The notes: a model not told the origin generated them from the letters alone. Positions 10,259 through 21,046 are shown, counted from the first letter of the stretch. The stretch is 51,916 nt of DNA from Bartonella gabonensis (GCF_903679515.1 NZ_CAHOYM010000005.1:14214-66129); one strand, 5' to 3'. Program-made: numbers and translations.

Positions 10259-12139
10259 TTAGTTTGCATCATCATCTTGTTTAACCCAGAAATTACCACG
10301 ATTCTGTCCTTTGGAGTTGAGAGAAAAGGTAAGAGGCTGCATCAAACTATTAGCAAGGCATTGAACGTCTCTACATAGGGTTTCTGAGCTGTTATTTTTT
10401 TGCAGTTTTGCCTGTAATGTGAGCTTATCTTGCCAATCTTGCATAATAGCAGATGCAATTGTTCCCCACATGGATAAACTCCAATCTTCTGTACGCATTA
10501 ATGATTCTGTTATCTTTGTCGTACCATCTGAAAAACTTGTTTGAATATTCCAACGCTCAAAAGCTGTTGAAAGGGTATTATCATTCATTAAAAAAAATTG
10601 TTCATTTTTTGCAAGCCTTCTCTGTAAATCATTCAAATCATATCCTAATAGGCGGCCAGAAGACATACTCAGTGCTAATTCACCCCGCATTTTCGCAAAA
10701 ATTCCTGACCAAGAATTGGCAAGCGTTCGTAATATCATGGTAAAATTCGCTCTGCTCTGTAAAAACGGGGTAATTCCCAAAACCTCTAAAACAATCTGCA
10801 TATCAATAGCAGTTCCTGAGGCACGCCCTTCAAGCCACAACTTCTGACCAGCTGGTGTAATTTCAATATTGCTTTGAAGTGATCCACCCAAAATATTTGC
10901 ATGTCCAAGATCAAAAATGCAATGGCCATTTCTGATTTGTATCGCAACAGCTAAATTTGTAAGTGTAATATTGCTTAATTTTGCTTGTGGTGCAGAAAGC
11001 CGTATATCTACCCCAATATGGTTAAAAATTTCCGTCTGAAAGAATGGATTTTTTTCTTTAACTGAAAAAAATACTGGTCTAAAGAAACTAAAATCTAGAT
11101 TATCAAATGCTAAAGAGCCTATGACATTTGGTACATGATCTTGAAAATCAAGTTCCAAAGCCCCACGTGCATTGGTTTTTCCCATCGTAAATGTAACATT
11201 GTTCATTTGGATATGCATTGGGCGCGCTAAAAAATGAGATTCCCATACAATGGGTATTTTAAATTTATGTCCCCAAAACTGCTTCCCTGCAACCCAAGAC
11301 AAAGTCTGATTCCATCCCGGAGAACGCATCGACACCTTTCCATCAAAAATATAATATTCAGATAATCGAGCCTGTCCTGTAAAAGTTATTCCTCCACGTA
11401 CAGAATTGAGACTTGCCTTAATCTGACTTTTTCCTCCTGCCAGAAGCAACAATGCTTGAGAAGCATCAATTGATAATTTTGTAAATTCTCCGCGCCAACG
11501 AGCATCTGCACGCAACCGTACTTCCTCTGTCGATTCTGGCCAATCGAAAGTTGCATTTAATCCTGTTATTTTTTCCGCTACTCCTGAAAAGCTATCTTGG
11601 TACACAAGAGCACCATTTTCAATAACAACCCGCCCAAAAGGTTGTTTTAAAAGGTGATCTATCTCTGGATTCTCAGGGTTATGTTGTAATATTTCACGCG
11701 CCTCGCGTATGGCTAATCCTAAGGCACCTTGTGAGCGAGAAAATCGATCAAAAAAATCTGCCATTGTTTTAACGGGTTTTTCCATAACAAATTGAGGATG
11801 CACAATCCGCGTTTCTGAAAAAGAAACACGCCCCCGAAAAAGATCGACAACAGAAAGATCAACTTCTATGGATTCAGCTTCCATTAATGGCGCAACACCA
11901 TCCATTCTTGAGGCTAAAGTAACACCGGAAAGCAACGCTTTAGGATAAGGAAAAAGATTTAACCGCGGTGGATCACGCAATTGCACATTATAACCTGTCC
12001 ATGCACTCAACTCTTGCGCTAAACGAATACGAATCATATCCGTAGAAACAAGATAAGGTAAAACGAGAATCCCCACCCCAAATAAAAAGATAATTGCAAT
12101 AAAAATTCCGCTCAAAAATTTTATTATTCTGATGCGCAC
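10259..12139 (-). CDS. AsmA family protein
   Basis: 626-aa protein with an N-terminal membrane anchor (residues 7-33, FLSGIFIAIIFLFGVGILVL) and a large periplasmic part. The opening after the helix (RIRLAQELSAWTGYNVQLRD) is typical of AsmA-family proteins, and the C-terminal AsmA-like region contains SGRLLGYDLNDLQRRL. Members are bridge-like proteins implicated in phospholipid transport and outer-membrane assembly; the exact role here is inferred. It stands alone. Confidence 0.82.
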   Translation of the reverse strand: MRIRIIKFLSGIFIAIIFLFGVGILVLPYLVSTDMIRIRLAQELSAWTGYNVQLRDPPRLNLFPYPKALLSGVTLASRMDGVAPLMEAESIEVDLSVVDLFRGRVSFSETRIVHPQFVMEKPVKTMADFFDRFSRSQGALGLAIREAREILQHNPENPEIDHLLKQPFGRVVIENGALVYQDSFSGVAEKITGLNATFDWPESTEEVRLRADARWRGEFTKLSIDASQALLLLAGGKSQIKASLNSVRGGITFTGQARLSEYYIFDGKVSMRSPGWNQTLSWVAGKQFWGHKFKIPIVWESHFLARPMHIQMNNVTFTMGKTNARGALELDFQDHVPNVIGSLAFDNLDFSFFRPVFFSVKEKNPFFQTEIFNHIGVDIRLSAPQAKLSNITLTNLAVAIQIRNGHCIFDLGHANILGGSLQSNIEITPAGQKLWLEGRASGTAIDMQIVLEVLGITPFLQSRANFTMILRTLANSWSGIFAKMRGELALSMSSGRLLGYDLNDLQRRLAKNEQFFLMNDNTLSTAFERWNIQTSFSDGTTKITESLMRTEDWSLSMWGTIASAIMQDWQDKLTLQAKLQKNNSSETLCRDVQCLANSLMQPLTFSLNSKGQNRGNFWVKQDDDAN

Positions 12140-12455
12140 AATATCCCTCTATACGTATTCCCCTATATAGATTAAAAACAAACTTAAATAGTTGTTAAAA
12201 GACTTCTTATAACCCTATAATTCACCATATCTATTTTGTATTTTTATTATTTTATCCTTTATCCAAAGTTTATTTGAACAGCAATATTGCTGCTTTTTTA
12301 TAAAGCAATTATTTAAAAGTCTTCTAAAACTATAAATCCACAACATTATCAAACAATTCTCACTGTTCCCCTATGAATATTACTATAAAACTCTATCGTA
12401 TTATTAGAAAATGCTTTACAAAAAAACAAACAGTCTTACCGAAAGGATCTCTCTT
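12140..12455. other. Divergent promoter region between AsmA gene and folD
   Basis: About 315 bp, AT-rich, holding the promoters for both divergent genes. A perfect 14-bp palindrome CAGCAATATTGCTG followed by a T-run (near 12279-12300) could be an operator or a short terminator. No protein is apparent. Confidence 0.4.
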
Positions 12456-13355
12456 ATGAATAATATTATTGACGGAAAAAAACTTGCTGAAGAGATTATT
12501 ATGAAAGTTAAGGCTGAAACAGCAAAACTCCGCAATAACTATAATATACAACCTAGTATCGCTGTTATTATCGTGGGAGACGATCCCGCAAGTCAAGTAT
12601 ATGTCGCCTCAAAAAATAAAAAAGCTGAAGAATGTGGATTTCTTTCAATCAAACATATCGTTTCCAAAGAAACGCAAGAAAAAGAGCTCCTTCAACTTAT
12701 TGCAACATTAAATTCTGATCCCAAAATTCATGGTATTTTGGTACAGCTGCCTCTTCCTGCCCATATCAATACAAACCGCATAACACAAGCCGTTGCTTTC
12801 CAAAAAGATGTTGATGGTTTCCATTATGTCAATGTAGGAAAACTGGCAGCCAATGCACTTGAAGATGCTATTATTCCCTGCACACCAGCTGGTGCTATGA
12901 TGATGATTGAACAATACTGTGGGCAAGATTTATCTGGACTTGATGCTGTTGTTGTTGGACGCTCTAATATTGTTGGAAAACCTATGGCTGCCCTTTTAAC
13001 AGCTGCCAATGCTACTGTGACAATTGCCCATAGTCGTACCCGTGACCTTGCTGATGTATGTCGGAGTGCCGACATTCTCGTTGCTGCTGTAGGCCGCCCA
13101 CAAATGATTAAAAAAGAGTGGGTGAAAAATGGCGCAATTATTATTGATGTTGGTATTAACCGCATTGGCTCATCAGAAAAAGGTGTAGGAAAAACGCGTC
13201 TTGTTGGGGACGTCGATTTTGAAAACGTAAAAGAAAAAGCTGCTGCAATTACCCCTGTTCCAGGAGGCGTTGGACCAATGACAATTGCCATGCTCATGGT
13301 TAATACACTCAAAGCTGCCGCCCGATTACACAATCTTCCTATACCAAAATTCTAA
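12456..13355 (+). CDS. folD: Bifunctional methylenetetrahydrofolate dehydrogenase/cyclohydrolase
   Basis: Interconverts 5,10-methylene-, methenyl- and 10-formyl-tetrahydrofolate for purine and formyl-methionine synthesis. The 299-aa protein shows the catalytic Tyr/Lys region ([18 protein letters not shown]), the signature [12 protein letters not shown], the NADP-binding segment [16 protein letters not shown], and the C-terminal [15 protein letters not shown] choose the ATG at 12456, which follows the ribosome-binding site GAAAGGATC, instead of an in-frame ATG 45 bp upstream. Confidence 0.95.
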   Translation: MNNIIDGKKLAEEIIMKVKAETAKLRNNYNIQPSIAVIIVGDDPASQVYVASKNKKAEECGFLSIKHIVSKETQEKELLQLIATLNSDPKIHGILVQLPLPAHINTNRITQAVAFQKDVDGFHYVNVGKLAANALEDAIIPCTPAGAMMMIEQYCGQDLSGLDAVVVGRSNIVGKPMAALLTAANATVTIAHSRTRDLADVCRSADILVAAVGRPQMIKKEWVKNGAIIIDVGINRIGSSEKGVGKTRLVGDVDFENVKEKAAAITPVPGGVGPMTIAMLMVNTLKAAARLHNLPIPKF

Positions 13356-13420
13356 GAATTTTTACAATCACTGTAGATGATTTTATTGCACATGGTTTAC
13401 CTTGTTTCTTTTTGCATTTC

Positions 13421-15243
13421 TCATCTCATAAAAACAGATGCCCCTTGATCTGCTCGATTAACCGATTGACGAAAAACACGAAAGAGTTCGCGTCCAACAC
13501 CTTGTTCGTTTTTTGAAAGATCAGGAGGAGTAATTGTTCGCGCGGTAAATTTTGCTAAATCCTCTAAAAGAGTTAATTTACCCCCATGAATATCAAGGAA
13601 AACAATGTCACCATCTTGCAAACGCGCAATGGGACCATTATCCAAAGCTTCTGGTGCCAGATAAATGGCAGCAGGAACTTTTCCTGATGCTCCGGACATA
13701 CGGCCATCCGTTATCAATGCTATCCTTTGACCGCGATCTTGTAAGGTGCCTAAAATGGTGGTTAATTTATGAAGCTCTGGCATACCATTGGCTTTGGGCC
13801 CTTGGTAGCGAATAACAGCGATAAAATCTTTATCATACAACGCTCCAGATCGAAAAGATTTTTGGAGATCCTCTTGATCATTAAAGACAAGGACTGGTGC
13901 TTTAATCTGCCAATATTCTGGTTTAACAGATGAAACTTTTATAATAGCTGTTCCCAAATCTCCTGATAAAACACGAAGACCACCGTCAAGCTGAAATGGT
14001 TTTTTCCACCCTGCTAACACCTTATGATCACCACTTTCCTTGAGAGCCGGTTCACGCACCACACAGCCATCAGCAGAACGCTTTGCTTCACTTGCATAAG
14101 CATTGAGATCGTTACCAAAAACCGTAGAAACATCATCATGTACTAAACCGGCCTCAATAAGCTCGCAAATAATAAATCCTATCCCCCCTGCTGCATAAAA
14201 ATGATTGATATCAGCCAAACCATTAGGATAAATTCGCGCTAAAAGAGGCACAAAAGATGAAATTTCTGCAATATCATGCCATGTCAATTGAATACCGCAA
14301 GCCGCAGCTATAGCTATCAAATGAATCGTATGATTGGTAGAACCTCCTGTTGCATTTAATCTTACAATGACATTCACAAAAGAACGCTCATCAATAATCA
14401 TACCAAGTAGTCTATAATGATCACCGAGATCAGTCATTTCAAGTACACGCTTTGTAGCTTCTTTTGTTAGAGCATCACGCAACGGTGTATTCGCATTGAC
14501 AAAAGAAGCTTCCGGTATTTGCAGGCCCATCATCTCCAGTATCACCTGATTTGAGTTAGCTGTCCCATAAAATGTACATGTCCCTGGTCCATGATAAGAA
14601 CGGGCTTCTGATTCCAGCAATGCTTGGCGATCTATTTTATTTTCTGCGTAAAGTTGACGTATTTTTGCTTTTTCATCATTACCTTGACCCGTTGTCATAG
14701 GAACAGCGGGTATAAAAATTCCTGGTAAGTGTCCAAATGTTAGTGCACCAATCAATAAACCGGGAACGATTTTATCACACACTCCAAGATACAATGCTGC
14801 GTCAAAGATATCGTGTGATAAGCTTATAGCTGTCGCCATTGCAATCATTTCACGCGAAAAAAGGGAAAGCTCCATCCCCGCATTCCCCTGCGTAACACCA
14901 TCGCACATCGCCGGAACACCCCCTGCTACCTGTGCAACACCACCAACCATACGGGCTGCTTCTTTAATTAAGTTAGGAAATTTTTCAAAAGGTTGATGGC
15001 TTAAAGTATATCGTTATAGGCCGTTATAATGCCAATACTTCCAACGATATTTCCTTTCAAACGCTCTTTATCTATTACATCACAAGCAGCAAAAACATGC
15101 GCCTGATTAGCACATCCCAAAAAACTTCGTTTAGGGCGATGAGCCTGTGCTTTTGCAATACGATCTAAATAAATTTCTCGTGTTGATCGAGAACGTTCAT
15201 AAATCCTTCGTATAACTGTGGCAATTGTCTTGGAAAGTGCCAT
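13421..15243 (-). pseudogene. edd: Phosphogluconate dehydratase, broken by a one-base frameshift
   Basis: Entner-Doudoroff enzyme that converts 6-phosphogluconate to KDPG; an iron-sulfur protein of the IlvD/Edd family. The N-terminal part (15243 to 15001, 80 aa, ending GIITAYNDIL) runs into TAA. Reading resumes in another frame just downstream (SHQPFEKFPNLIKEAARMVG, then GGVAQVAGGVPAMCDGVTQG) and continues to 13421. Together the parts give about 606 aa, full length for Edd. The junction reads CTT TA AGC CAT, consistent with loss of one base from an ancestral CTT TCA AGC CAT. The rest, including GPGTCTFYGTANSN and LGVCDKIVPG, is intact. It ends the zwf-pgl-edd operon. A sequencing error or a recent mutation are both possible. 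Confidence 0.85.
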
Positions 15244-15297
15244 ATTTTCCCCCTTCCATTGTTACTCCTCCTCATTTATGAAAGAGAGATTGCGTTT

Positions 15298-16050
15298 CTA
15301 TTCCGCTTGTCTCTCATATTCTGATTCACTTATTTCATTTTCTGCAGGCGACCAATAAACCTGCACAAGATGAGGAGAATTACGCAAAATTGCCCGAACT
15401 GGCATTTCTATTTCAGATCCATCTTGACAAGCTTCTTCAAAACAATCGCGTTTCTGAAAACCTTCGAAATGGAGAATAATACAACGAGATTGCATAATAA
15501 CTGGCAAAGTTAGTGAGAGTCTTGGCTCAACAGCACTTTTGGCATGAAGTGGTAAAACAAGTGCTTGTGTGCGAAGATCAAGGGCTTGCTTTAAACGATC
15601 AGCATCAGGAAAAAAGGAAGCCGTATGTCCATCAATCCCCATTCCTAAAATAACAACATCAAAGGGTTTAGGCAAAGTATTAACACGACTTGCTGCCGAA
15701 AAAGCAGCAAGTTCAGCAGTAATTGCTTTATGATAAAGCCCTACAAAACGCGCTTTTTCGGCAAAGTTTTGTAACAAATGACACCGTACCATATGTTCAT
15801 TTGAACGTTCATCGTGTATAGGGACAAAACGTTCATCGACCAAAGTGATGATAATATTTTGCCAGTCAATATCAGCCTTTGATAAATAATGAAAAAACAA
15901 TTCTGGTGTTTTACCACCGGATACCGCTAAAATCGCGCGCTTGCGTTCCAGAACAGCTATACTAAGCTCTGCTGCAACACGGTCAGCCAACGCTAAAGCA
16001 AGAGTCGTAGGTGTTTCAAAATTTAAACGGTCAATATTCATTCTATGCAT
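15298..16050 (-). CDS. pgl: 6-phosphogluconolactonase
   Basis: Hydrolyses 6-phosphogluconolactone between Zwf and Edd/Gnd. The 250-aa protein has the sugar-phosphate-binding motif ILAVSGGKTPELFF, the LVDERFVPIHDERSNEHMV block and the GMGIDGHTASFFPDA block characteristic of the DevB/Pgl family. A second ATG at 16041 is an alternative start. It lies between zwf and edd on the same strand, with gaps of 35 and 54 bp. Confidence 0.94.
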   Translation of the reverse strand: MHRMNIDRLNFETPTTLALALADRVAAELSIAVLERKRAILAVSGGKTPELFFHYLSKADIDWQNIIITLVDERFVPIHDERSNEHMVRCHLLQNFAEKARFVGLYHKAITAELAAFSAASRVNTLPKPFDVVILGMGIDGHTASFFPDADRLKQALDLRTQALVLPLHAKSAVEPRLSLTLPVIMQSRCIILHFEGFQKRDCFEEACQDGSEIEMPVRAILRNSPHLVQVYWSPAENEISESEYERQAE

Positions 16051-16085
16051 ACTTATTGCTCTAAACTAAACTTATTGCTCTAAAC

Positions 16086-17555
16086 TCAATTGTTCCATAT
16101 ACGTCCATCATGTTTAATTAAAATCGTCGAAGCAGATGGTCCCCATGTTCCCGCATTATATTCATACATAGGCTGCTTTATTGCTTGCCACCCCTCAAGA
16201 ATAGGATCAATCCAACTCCAAGCTGCTTCAACTTCGTCACGACGCATAAAGAGTGTTTGATCTCCGCGAATAACATCCATTAATAAACGTTCATAAGCAT
16301 CAGGATTACGCTGAGAAAATGCAGATGCAAAACTCATATCCAAGGGGAGATGACGAAATCGCATACCACCAGGACCTGGATCTTTAATCATCAACCATTG
16401 TTTGACGCCTTCATCAGGCTGGAGACGAATAACAAGCCGATTAGAAAAAATCTCATCCGAATCTACATTAAAAATATTATGAGGAATGGGTTTGAAAACA
16501 ACCACAATTTCAGACATTCGCGTGGGCATGCGCTTACCCGTTCGTAAATAAAAAGGCGTATCTGCCCAACGCCAATTATTAATCTTAACCTTCAATGCTA
16601 CAAATGTTTCGCTCCAACTTACCTTTTTTCCAAGATCATCAAGATAAGAATCTACAGAAACACCATTCAATGTACCAGCAACATACTGCCCACGTACAGT
16701 ATATTGTTCTACATTCTGAACATCAAGAGGTGTTAAAGAATGTAAAACTTTAAGTTTTTCATCCCGCACAGCATTGGCTCTATTTGTAAATGGTATTTCC
16801 ATCGCAACCAAACAAAGCAATTGCAGCATATGGTTTTGCACCATATCGCGTAGCGCCCCTGTACTCTCATAATATTCTGCACGCCCTTCCAAACCTAAAG
16901 ATTCAGCAACCGTTATCTGAACATGATCAATATAGTTGGAATTCCATAACGGCTCATAAAGTGTATTCACAAAACGTAAGGCCATCAAATTTTGAACCGT
17001 TTCTTTGCCAAGATAATGATCAATGCGAAAGATTTGATCTTCATGAAATACTTTAGCAAATATGTCATTGAGTTCAGTCGCTGTTTTGACATCACGGCCA
17101 ACAGGTTTTTCAATGATAATGCGTGTTTGCTGTGTGATAAAATCATTTTGCCCTAATCTCATCGCAATATCAGCAAAAAGTGGTGAACCAACCGCTAAAT
17201 AAAAAGCGCGAATTTTTGCTGAATCTTGTGACAACACCTCTGCAAGATCGTACCAGCCTTGATGTGAGGTAATATCAACAGAAACGTAAGTTAAACGTGC
17301 AAGAAAACAATTAAGTTCAGTTGAATTGAGATAGTCCTTATGAATATGTTTTTCTAAAGACGCACGAACAAAATTTTGATATTCTTCATTACTCCATGCA
17401 GAACGCGCAACCCCAATAATACGCGTTGGCTCACTAAATTGCCTAACCCTCTGACAATGATAGAGAGCAGGTATAAGTTTGCGTGCTGCTAAGTCACCAT
17501 TACCACCAAAAACAATACAATCAAAGGGAGGAACTGGAATAATTTTACTTACCAT
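16086..17555 (-). CDS. zwf: Glucose-6-phosphate 1-dehydrogenase
   Basis: Oxidises glucose-6-phosphate to 6-phosphogluconolactone with NAD(P). The 489-aa protein has the nucleotide-binding motif IVFGGNGDLAARKL (the usual GASGDLA has Asn for Ser here), the active-site signature RIDHYLGKETVQNL and the IIEKPVGRD segment. It is first in the zwf-pgl-edd operon, which feeds NADPH production and the Entner-Doudoroff route. Confidence 0.95.
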   Translation of the reverse strand: MVSKIIPVPPFDCIVFGGNGDLAARKLIPALYHCQRVRQFSEPTRIIGVARSAWSNEEYQNFVRASLEKHIHKDYLNSTELNCFLARLTYVSVDITSHQGWYDLAEVLSQDSAKIRAFYLAVGSPLFADIAMRLGQNDFITQQTRIIIEKPVGRDVKTATELNDIFAKVFHEDQIFRIDHYLGKETVQNLMALRFVNTLYEPLWNSNYIDHVQITVAESLGLEGRAEYYESTGALRDMVQNHMLQLLCLVAMEIPFTNRANAVRDEKLKVLHSLTPLDVQNVEQYTVRGQYVAGTLNGVSVDSYLDDLGKKVSWSETFVALKVKINNWRWADTPFYLRTGKRMPTRMSEIVVVFKPIPHNIFNVDSDEIFSNRLVIRLQPDEGVKQWLMIKDPGPGGMRFRHLPLDMSFASAFSQRNPDAYERLLMDVIRGDQTLFMRRDEVEAAWSWIDPILEGWQAIKQPMYEYNAGTWGPSASTILIKHDGRIWNN

Positions 17556-17674
17556 GAACTTATTATTTTTCTATTCGATTATGCAATCCCATATTACTTA
17601 TAAAAGCTTTTATCATTAAAGCAGACAGAACCTAAATAAGCCATTAATTTTCTACATTTCAATCAATGTTCCTG

Positions 17675-18958
17675 TTAAAAATGATCCATTAAAGAAAACC
17701 AACGCATTGCTAAAAATATAAGCGGATAACGCAAAACGCTTCCTCCCGGAAAGGATGAAATCTTTAAATTCTGAAAATGGGCAAAACGTTCATGATTTCC
17801 AGTCAACCATTCTGCGTATAATTTTCCCATAAAAGGAGCAAGCATAATGCCATGCCCTGAATAACCACCACAATAAGTCATCCTTGAAAAAAGTTGACGA
17901 ACATAAGGCATACGCTCAACCGTGATGGCAACCGTTGCCCCCCAACGATGGCTGAGATTTATAGAGTGTAATTGAGGATAAATTTCAGCAATTTGCCGTT
18001 TTATACGTACATCTAAGTTTACAGGATTCTGATTATCATAACTTTCTACACCCCCAAATAAGAGACGATTATCAATGCTTTTTCGAAAATAGCGAACCAT
18101 AAAACGAGAATCATCAACCGATTCACCGCCTGCGAGAATTGAACTATTCTTTAGTAATGGTTCCGTTGCTCCAATATAAGAGCGAATAGAAACAATGTTT
18201 TTCTCAACAAAACGCTGCAAACCAAGTTTATATCCATTCGTTGCGAGTAAAACATGCTCTGCTGTTATACTCCCTTTTTCTGTTATTACTTTCCAATGAG
18301 ATCCCTTGCTCTTCACGCTTGTTACTTGTGTCTTCTCATAAAGCTTAGCACCAGCATCTTTAGCTCTTTTGGCCAACCCAACGACAAGTTTTAAGGGATT
18401 GATGTGACCAGTATCCGCATCATAAATACCACCACAATAAAAAGATGAGCCAAGCCGCCTAGATGTTTCAGCCCTATCCATATAAGTAAGCGCATGATAG
18501 CCATAACACTGCATCGCCTCAATATGCCGTTGATAAGAAAGAAGCTCACGCCTTTTATGGGTTACAGAAAGCTGTCCTGCCATAAAATCACATTGAAAAC
18601 TAGGCATCACGCATAAAGATAAAATATCTCTTTTAGCTTCTTCTGCTAAATCAAATAGCACTTTACTGCGCTCAAAACCATATTTTTTCTCTAACGTTTC
18701 GACCCATTGCCGTTGCCCCGTTCCTAGTTGCCCACCATTGCGCCCTGAAGCACCATCCCCAAAGCGTGATGCTTCACATAAAACAACATCCACCCCAGCA
18801 TGTGCTAAATGATAAGCAGCTGAAAGGCCTGTCAATCCACCTCCAATAATGACAACATCACTCTGTCTATCTTCACAAAAAGAAGGATAGAAGGGACGTT
18901 CTTCTAAAGAATCCTCATACCAAGAAACTCCTGGAGAAATTGGATTAGAGCAAATCAT
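17675..18958 (-). CDS. FAD-dependent oxidoreductase, gamma-glutamylputrescine oxidase-like
   Basis: About 427-aa DAO-family flavoenzyme with the dinucleotide-binding motif DVVIIGGGLTGLSAAYHLA and the second FAD contact GASGRNGGQLGTGQRQW, both typical of PuuB/OrdL proteins. It likely oxidises gamma-glutamylated amines. The ATG at 18958 lies behind a GAGG ribosome-binding site that overlaps the stop of the upstream glutamine-synthetase-like gene; the longer TTG start at 18973 is less likely. Tight coupling to that gene supports a putrescine or polyamine catabolic pair. Confidence 0.85.
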   Translation of the reverse strand: MICSNPISPGVSWYEDSLEERPFYPSFCEDRQSDVVIIGGGLTGLSAAYHLAHAGVDVVLCEASRFGDGASGRNGGQLGTGQRQWVETLEKKYGFERSKVLFDLAEEAKRDILSLCVMPSFQCDFMAGQLSVTHKRRELLSYQRHIEAMQCYGYHALTYMDRAETSRRLGSSFYCGGIYDADTGHINPLKLVVGLAKRAKDAGAKLYEKTQVTSVKSKGSHWKVITEKGSITAEHVLLATNGYKLGLQRFVEKNIVSIRSYIGATEPLLKNSSILAGGESVDDSRFMVRYFRKSIDNRLLFGGVESYDNQNPVNLDVRIKRQIAEIYPQLHSINLSHRWGATVAITVERMPYVRQLFSRMTYCGGYSGHGIMLAPFMGKLYAEWLTGNHERFAHFQNLKISSFPGGSVLRYPLIFLAMRWFSLMDHF

Positions 18959-18969
18959 CGTGATAAACC

Positions 18970-20397
18970 TCAAACATTAAGCAAGAGATATTCGCGCTCC
19001 CACGGGCTAATCACTTCCATAAAAGTTTCAAACTCTTGTCGTTTGATTGCAGCATAAGTACTGACAAACACATCGCCCAGAATAGCACGTATTTCTGTAT
19101 TTTGTTCAAATAAATTGACTGCTTCAATAAGACCACGTGGTAATTCAATGTTATCAGCATTTACATTATTTGTCGTTGGCTCATCCGGTTCAATTTTTTG
19201 CTGTAAACCAATGAGACCACAAGCCAAAGAAATTGCCAAAGCCAAATAAGGATTAGCATCTGATGAAGGAAGTCTATTTTCAACACGCCGCGCTTGAGGA
19301 GAGGAACGAGGAACACGAAATGCTGTGGTACGGTTATCATATCCCCATCGCAAATTAACAGGTGCCGAAACATCCGGCATAAGACGTCGATAAGAATTTA
19401 CATAAGGCGCAAGCATGACAAGTCCCCCCGCCATATGTCTTTGTAATCCACCAATAAAATGGCGAAAACAAATACTTTCTTCACCATCCTCTTTTGTAAA
19501 AATATTCATACCTGTCTTCTTATCAACGACTGATTGGTGAATATGCATAGCAGAACCAGGCTGCCCTTGAATGGGCTTGGCCATAAAAGTTGCATACATA
19601 TTATGTTTAAGAGCAGCCTCACGAATTGTGCGTTTGAACATAAAAACTTGATCAGCCAATTCAATCGGATCACCATGACGTAAATTGATTTCAAACTGAC
19701 CGGCCCCTTCTTCGTGAATAAGCGTATCAATCTCCAATCCTTGCGCTTCCGAAAAATGATAAATATCATCAATAAACTCATCAAACTCATTCACACCGGC
19801 AATTGAATAGCCCTGCCCCCCACCAATTGAACGGCCAGAACGACCAACCGGAGGAACTAAAGGATAATCAGGATCAGGATTTTTCTCTACTAAATAAAAC
19901 TCAATTTCTGGTGAAACAACCGGCTTTAGATCCATTTGCGTATAAAAGTTGACTACTTTTCGCAAAACATTTCGTGGTGTATAATCTACGAACTGTCCAT
20001 TTTGATATACAAGATCACAAATCACCTGTGCTGTAGGAGCATCTTCCCATGGCACAATGCTTAGCGTAGACAAATCTGGCTCAAGACGCAGATCACCATC
20101 GGTTTTGGGATATTCAAAGCCATGACCATCTTCAGGATAATCTCCTGAAATTGTTGCCATAAAAACCGCTGAAGGCAATGCTAATGATGTTTCCGATGTA
20201 AATTTTTTAGAAAGCATCATCTTGCCACGCGGGACACCCGCTTGATCTGGCGTAATACATTCAATATCTTCCACATTACGAAAAGCCAGCCATTGTAAAA
20301 CTTGCTGCCAGTTGCTTACACCACGTAAGTTTTTAAGAAAACTAGAAACAGGCTTAGAACTCTTGCTTTTTATTTGTTTACCATTTTTTACAGCCAT
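18970..20397 (-). CDS. Glutamine synthetase family protein, gamma-glutamylputrescine synthetase-like
   Basis: 475-aa type I glutamine-synthetase fold. Visible are the metal/glutamate-binding strand SPEIEFYLVEK, the EEGAGQFEINLRHGDPIELAD block, the ATP/ammonia region GSAMHIHQSVVDKKTG, and the NRTTAFRVPR segment. The N-terminus (CITPDQAGVPRGKMM) is that of the PuuA branch and not of GlnA, and the adenylylation tyrosine loop of GlnA is absent. With the FAD oxidase downstream it suggests ATP-driven gamma-glutamylation of an amine such as putrescine, then oxidation. Confidence 0.85.
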   Translation of the reverse strand: MAVKNGKQIKSKSSKPVSSFLKNLRGVSNWQQVLQWLAFRNVEDIECITPDQAGVPRGKMMLSKKFTSETSLALPSAVFMATISGDYPEDGHGFEYPKTDGDLRLEPDLSTLSIVPWEDAPTAQVICDLVYQNGQFVDYTPRNVLRKVVNFYTQMDLKPVVSPEIEFYLVEKNPDPDYPLVPPVGRSGRSIGGGQGYSIAGVNEFDEFIDDIYHFSEAQGLEIDTLIHEEGAGQFEINLRHGDPIELADQVFMFKRTIREAALKHNMYATFMAKPIQGQPGSAMHIHQSVVDKKTGMNIFTKEDGEESICFRHFIGGLQRHMAGGLVMLAPYVNSYRRLMPDVSAPVNLRWGYDNRTTAFRVPRSSPQARRVENRLPSSDANPYLALAISLACGLIGLQQKIEPDEPTTNNVNADNIELPRGLIEAVNLFEQNTEIRAILGDVFVSTYAAIKRQEFETFMEVISPWEREYLLLNV

Positions 20398-20989
20398 AAC
20401 ATATCAACTTTTAAAATAATCAAGTTCTATTCTTATTATATCAACCTTATATGAATGACAGAAAAAAACTTATCAACGAATATTTTTAAAGAATGCTACA
20501 ACATCCATCAAGGTAAGAGAACCTTACACTCAATAAACTATCCTATCAACTATAGTGAAAAATTGGTACTGCACGTGATACATCGACGCTAACGTTCTGT
20601 TTGTAAAAAACAAAACGCCTAAAGCCATTTTGACAAGCAATAATTGTATAAAATCTCATAGTGGATGCTCAACGTAATTATTACATCTCTACTCTGAATA
20701 GCCACAAAGAAGCGATACGCATCGCCACTTCTTCTTCCTAAATCTATACAGCAAAATACCCAATCATAGCGTCTCATTAACTGCGCCTTACAGCAACTCC
20801 GATAAACGCTTGAGACAACGAGAAGCCGTCAGTATTCGTGGACGGTTGAAAGAAAGGCGAATTTCCTATTCTTCTAACAACTCTAGCTTAATTTAAAGCA
20901 CTAGCCCCCTCAATGATTTTTTTGACCCTCTCCAGATGCTGTACATATGCCTTCTTATTTGCGTGGCTGAATTTTATTCAACATTGACA
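20398..20989. other. Left island border, non-coding with decayed traces
   Basis: About 590 bp between the PuuA-like gene and the accessory island. It holds the left copy of the 38-bp direct repeat (20565-20602). A plus-strand trace near 20806-20894 reads KRLRQREAVSIRGRLKERRI, which faintly resembles a FitA/VapB-type antitoxin but has stops around it. No intact gene is present. Confidence 0.45.
20565..20602 (+). repeat. 38-bp imperfect direct repeat, left copy
   Basis: The sequence starts GGTACTGCACGTGATACATC and matches 30561-30598 in the same orientation at 34 of 38 positions. Flanking sequence does not match. The two copies bracket about 10 kb of mostly broken foreign-looking genes. They may be the ends of an inserted element or dispersed copies of a small repeat family. 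Confidence 0.7.
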
Positions 20990-21046
20990 ATGTACCTCAT
21001 CGATACAAATCCACACAGTATATCAAGAAATAATTTTTTTAGTTAA
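20990..21046 (+). pseudogene. Possible N-terminal stub of a PIN-domain (VapC-like) toxin
   Basis: An 18-codon frame begins MYLIDTNPHSISRN and then stops. The MYLIDTN start matches the opening strand and first acidic residue of PIN-domain toxins. Nothing further of the fold is present. It overlaps the 3' end of the decarboxylase/acetyltransferase gene on the other strand. The resemblance is short and could be chance. Confidence 0.2.

Noticed and set aside
12824-13333. 169-codon frame antisense to folD
   Set aside because: It is a shadow of the clearly coding folD frame.
14990-15010. Programmed frameshift in edd
   Set aside because: CTTTAA resembles the RF2 site, but that site gives +1 whereas -1 or +2 is required here. 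No X-XXY-YYZ heptamer and no internal Shine-Dalgarno are seen.
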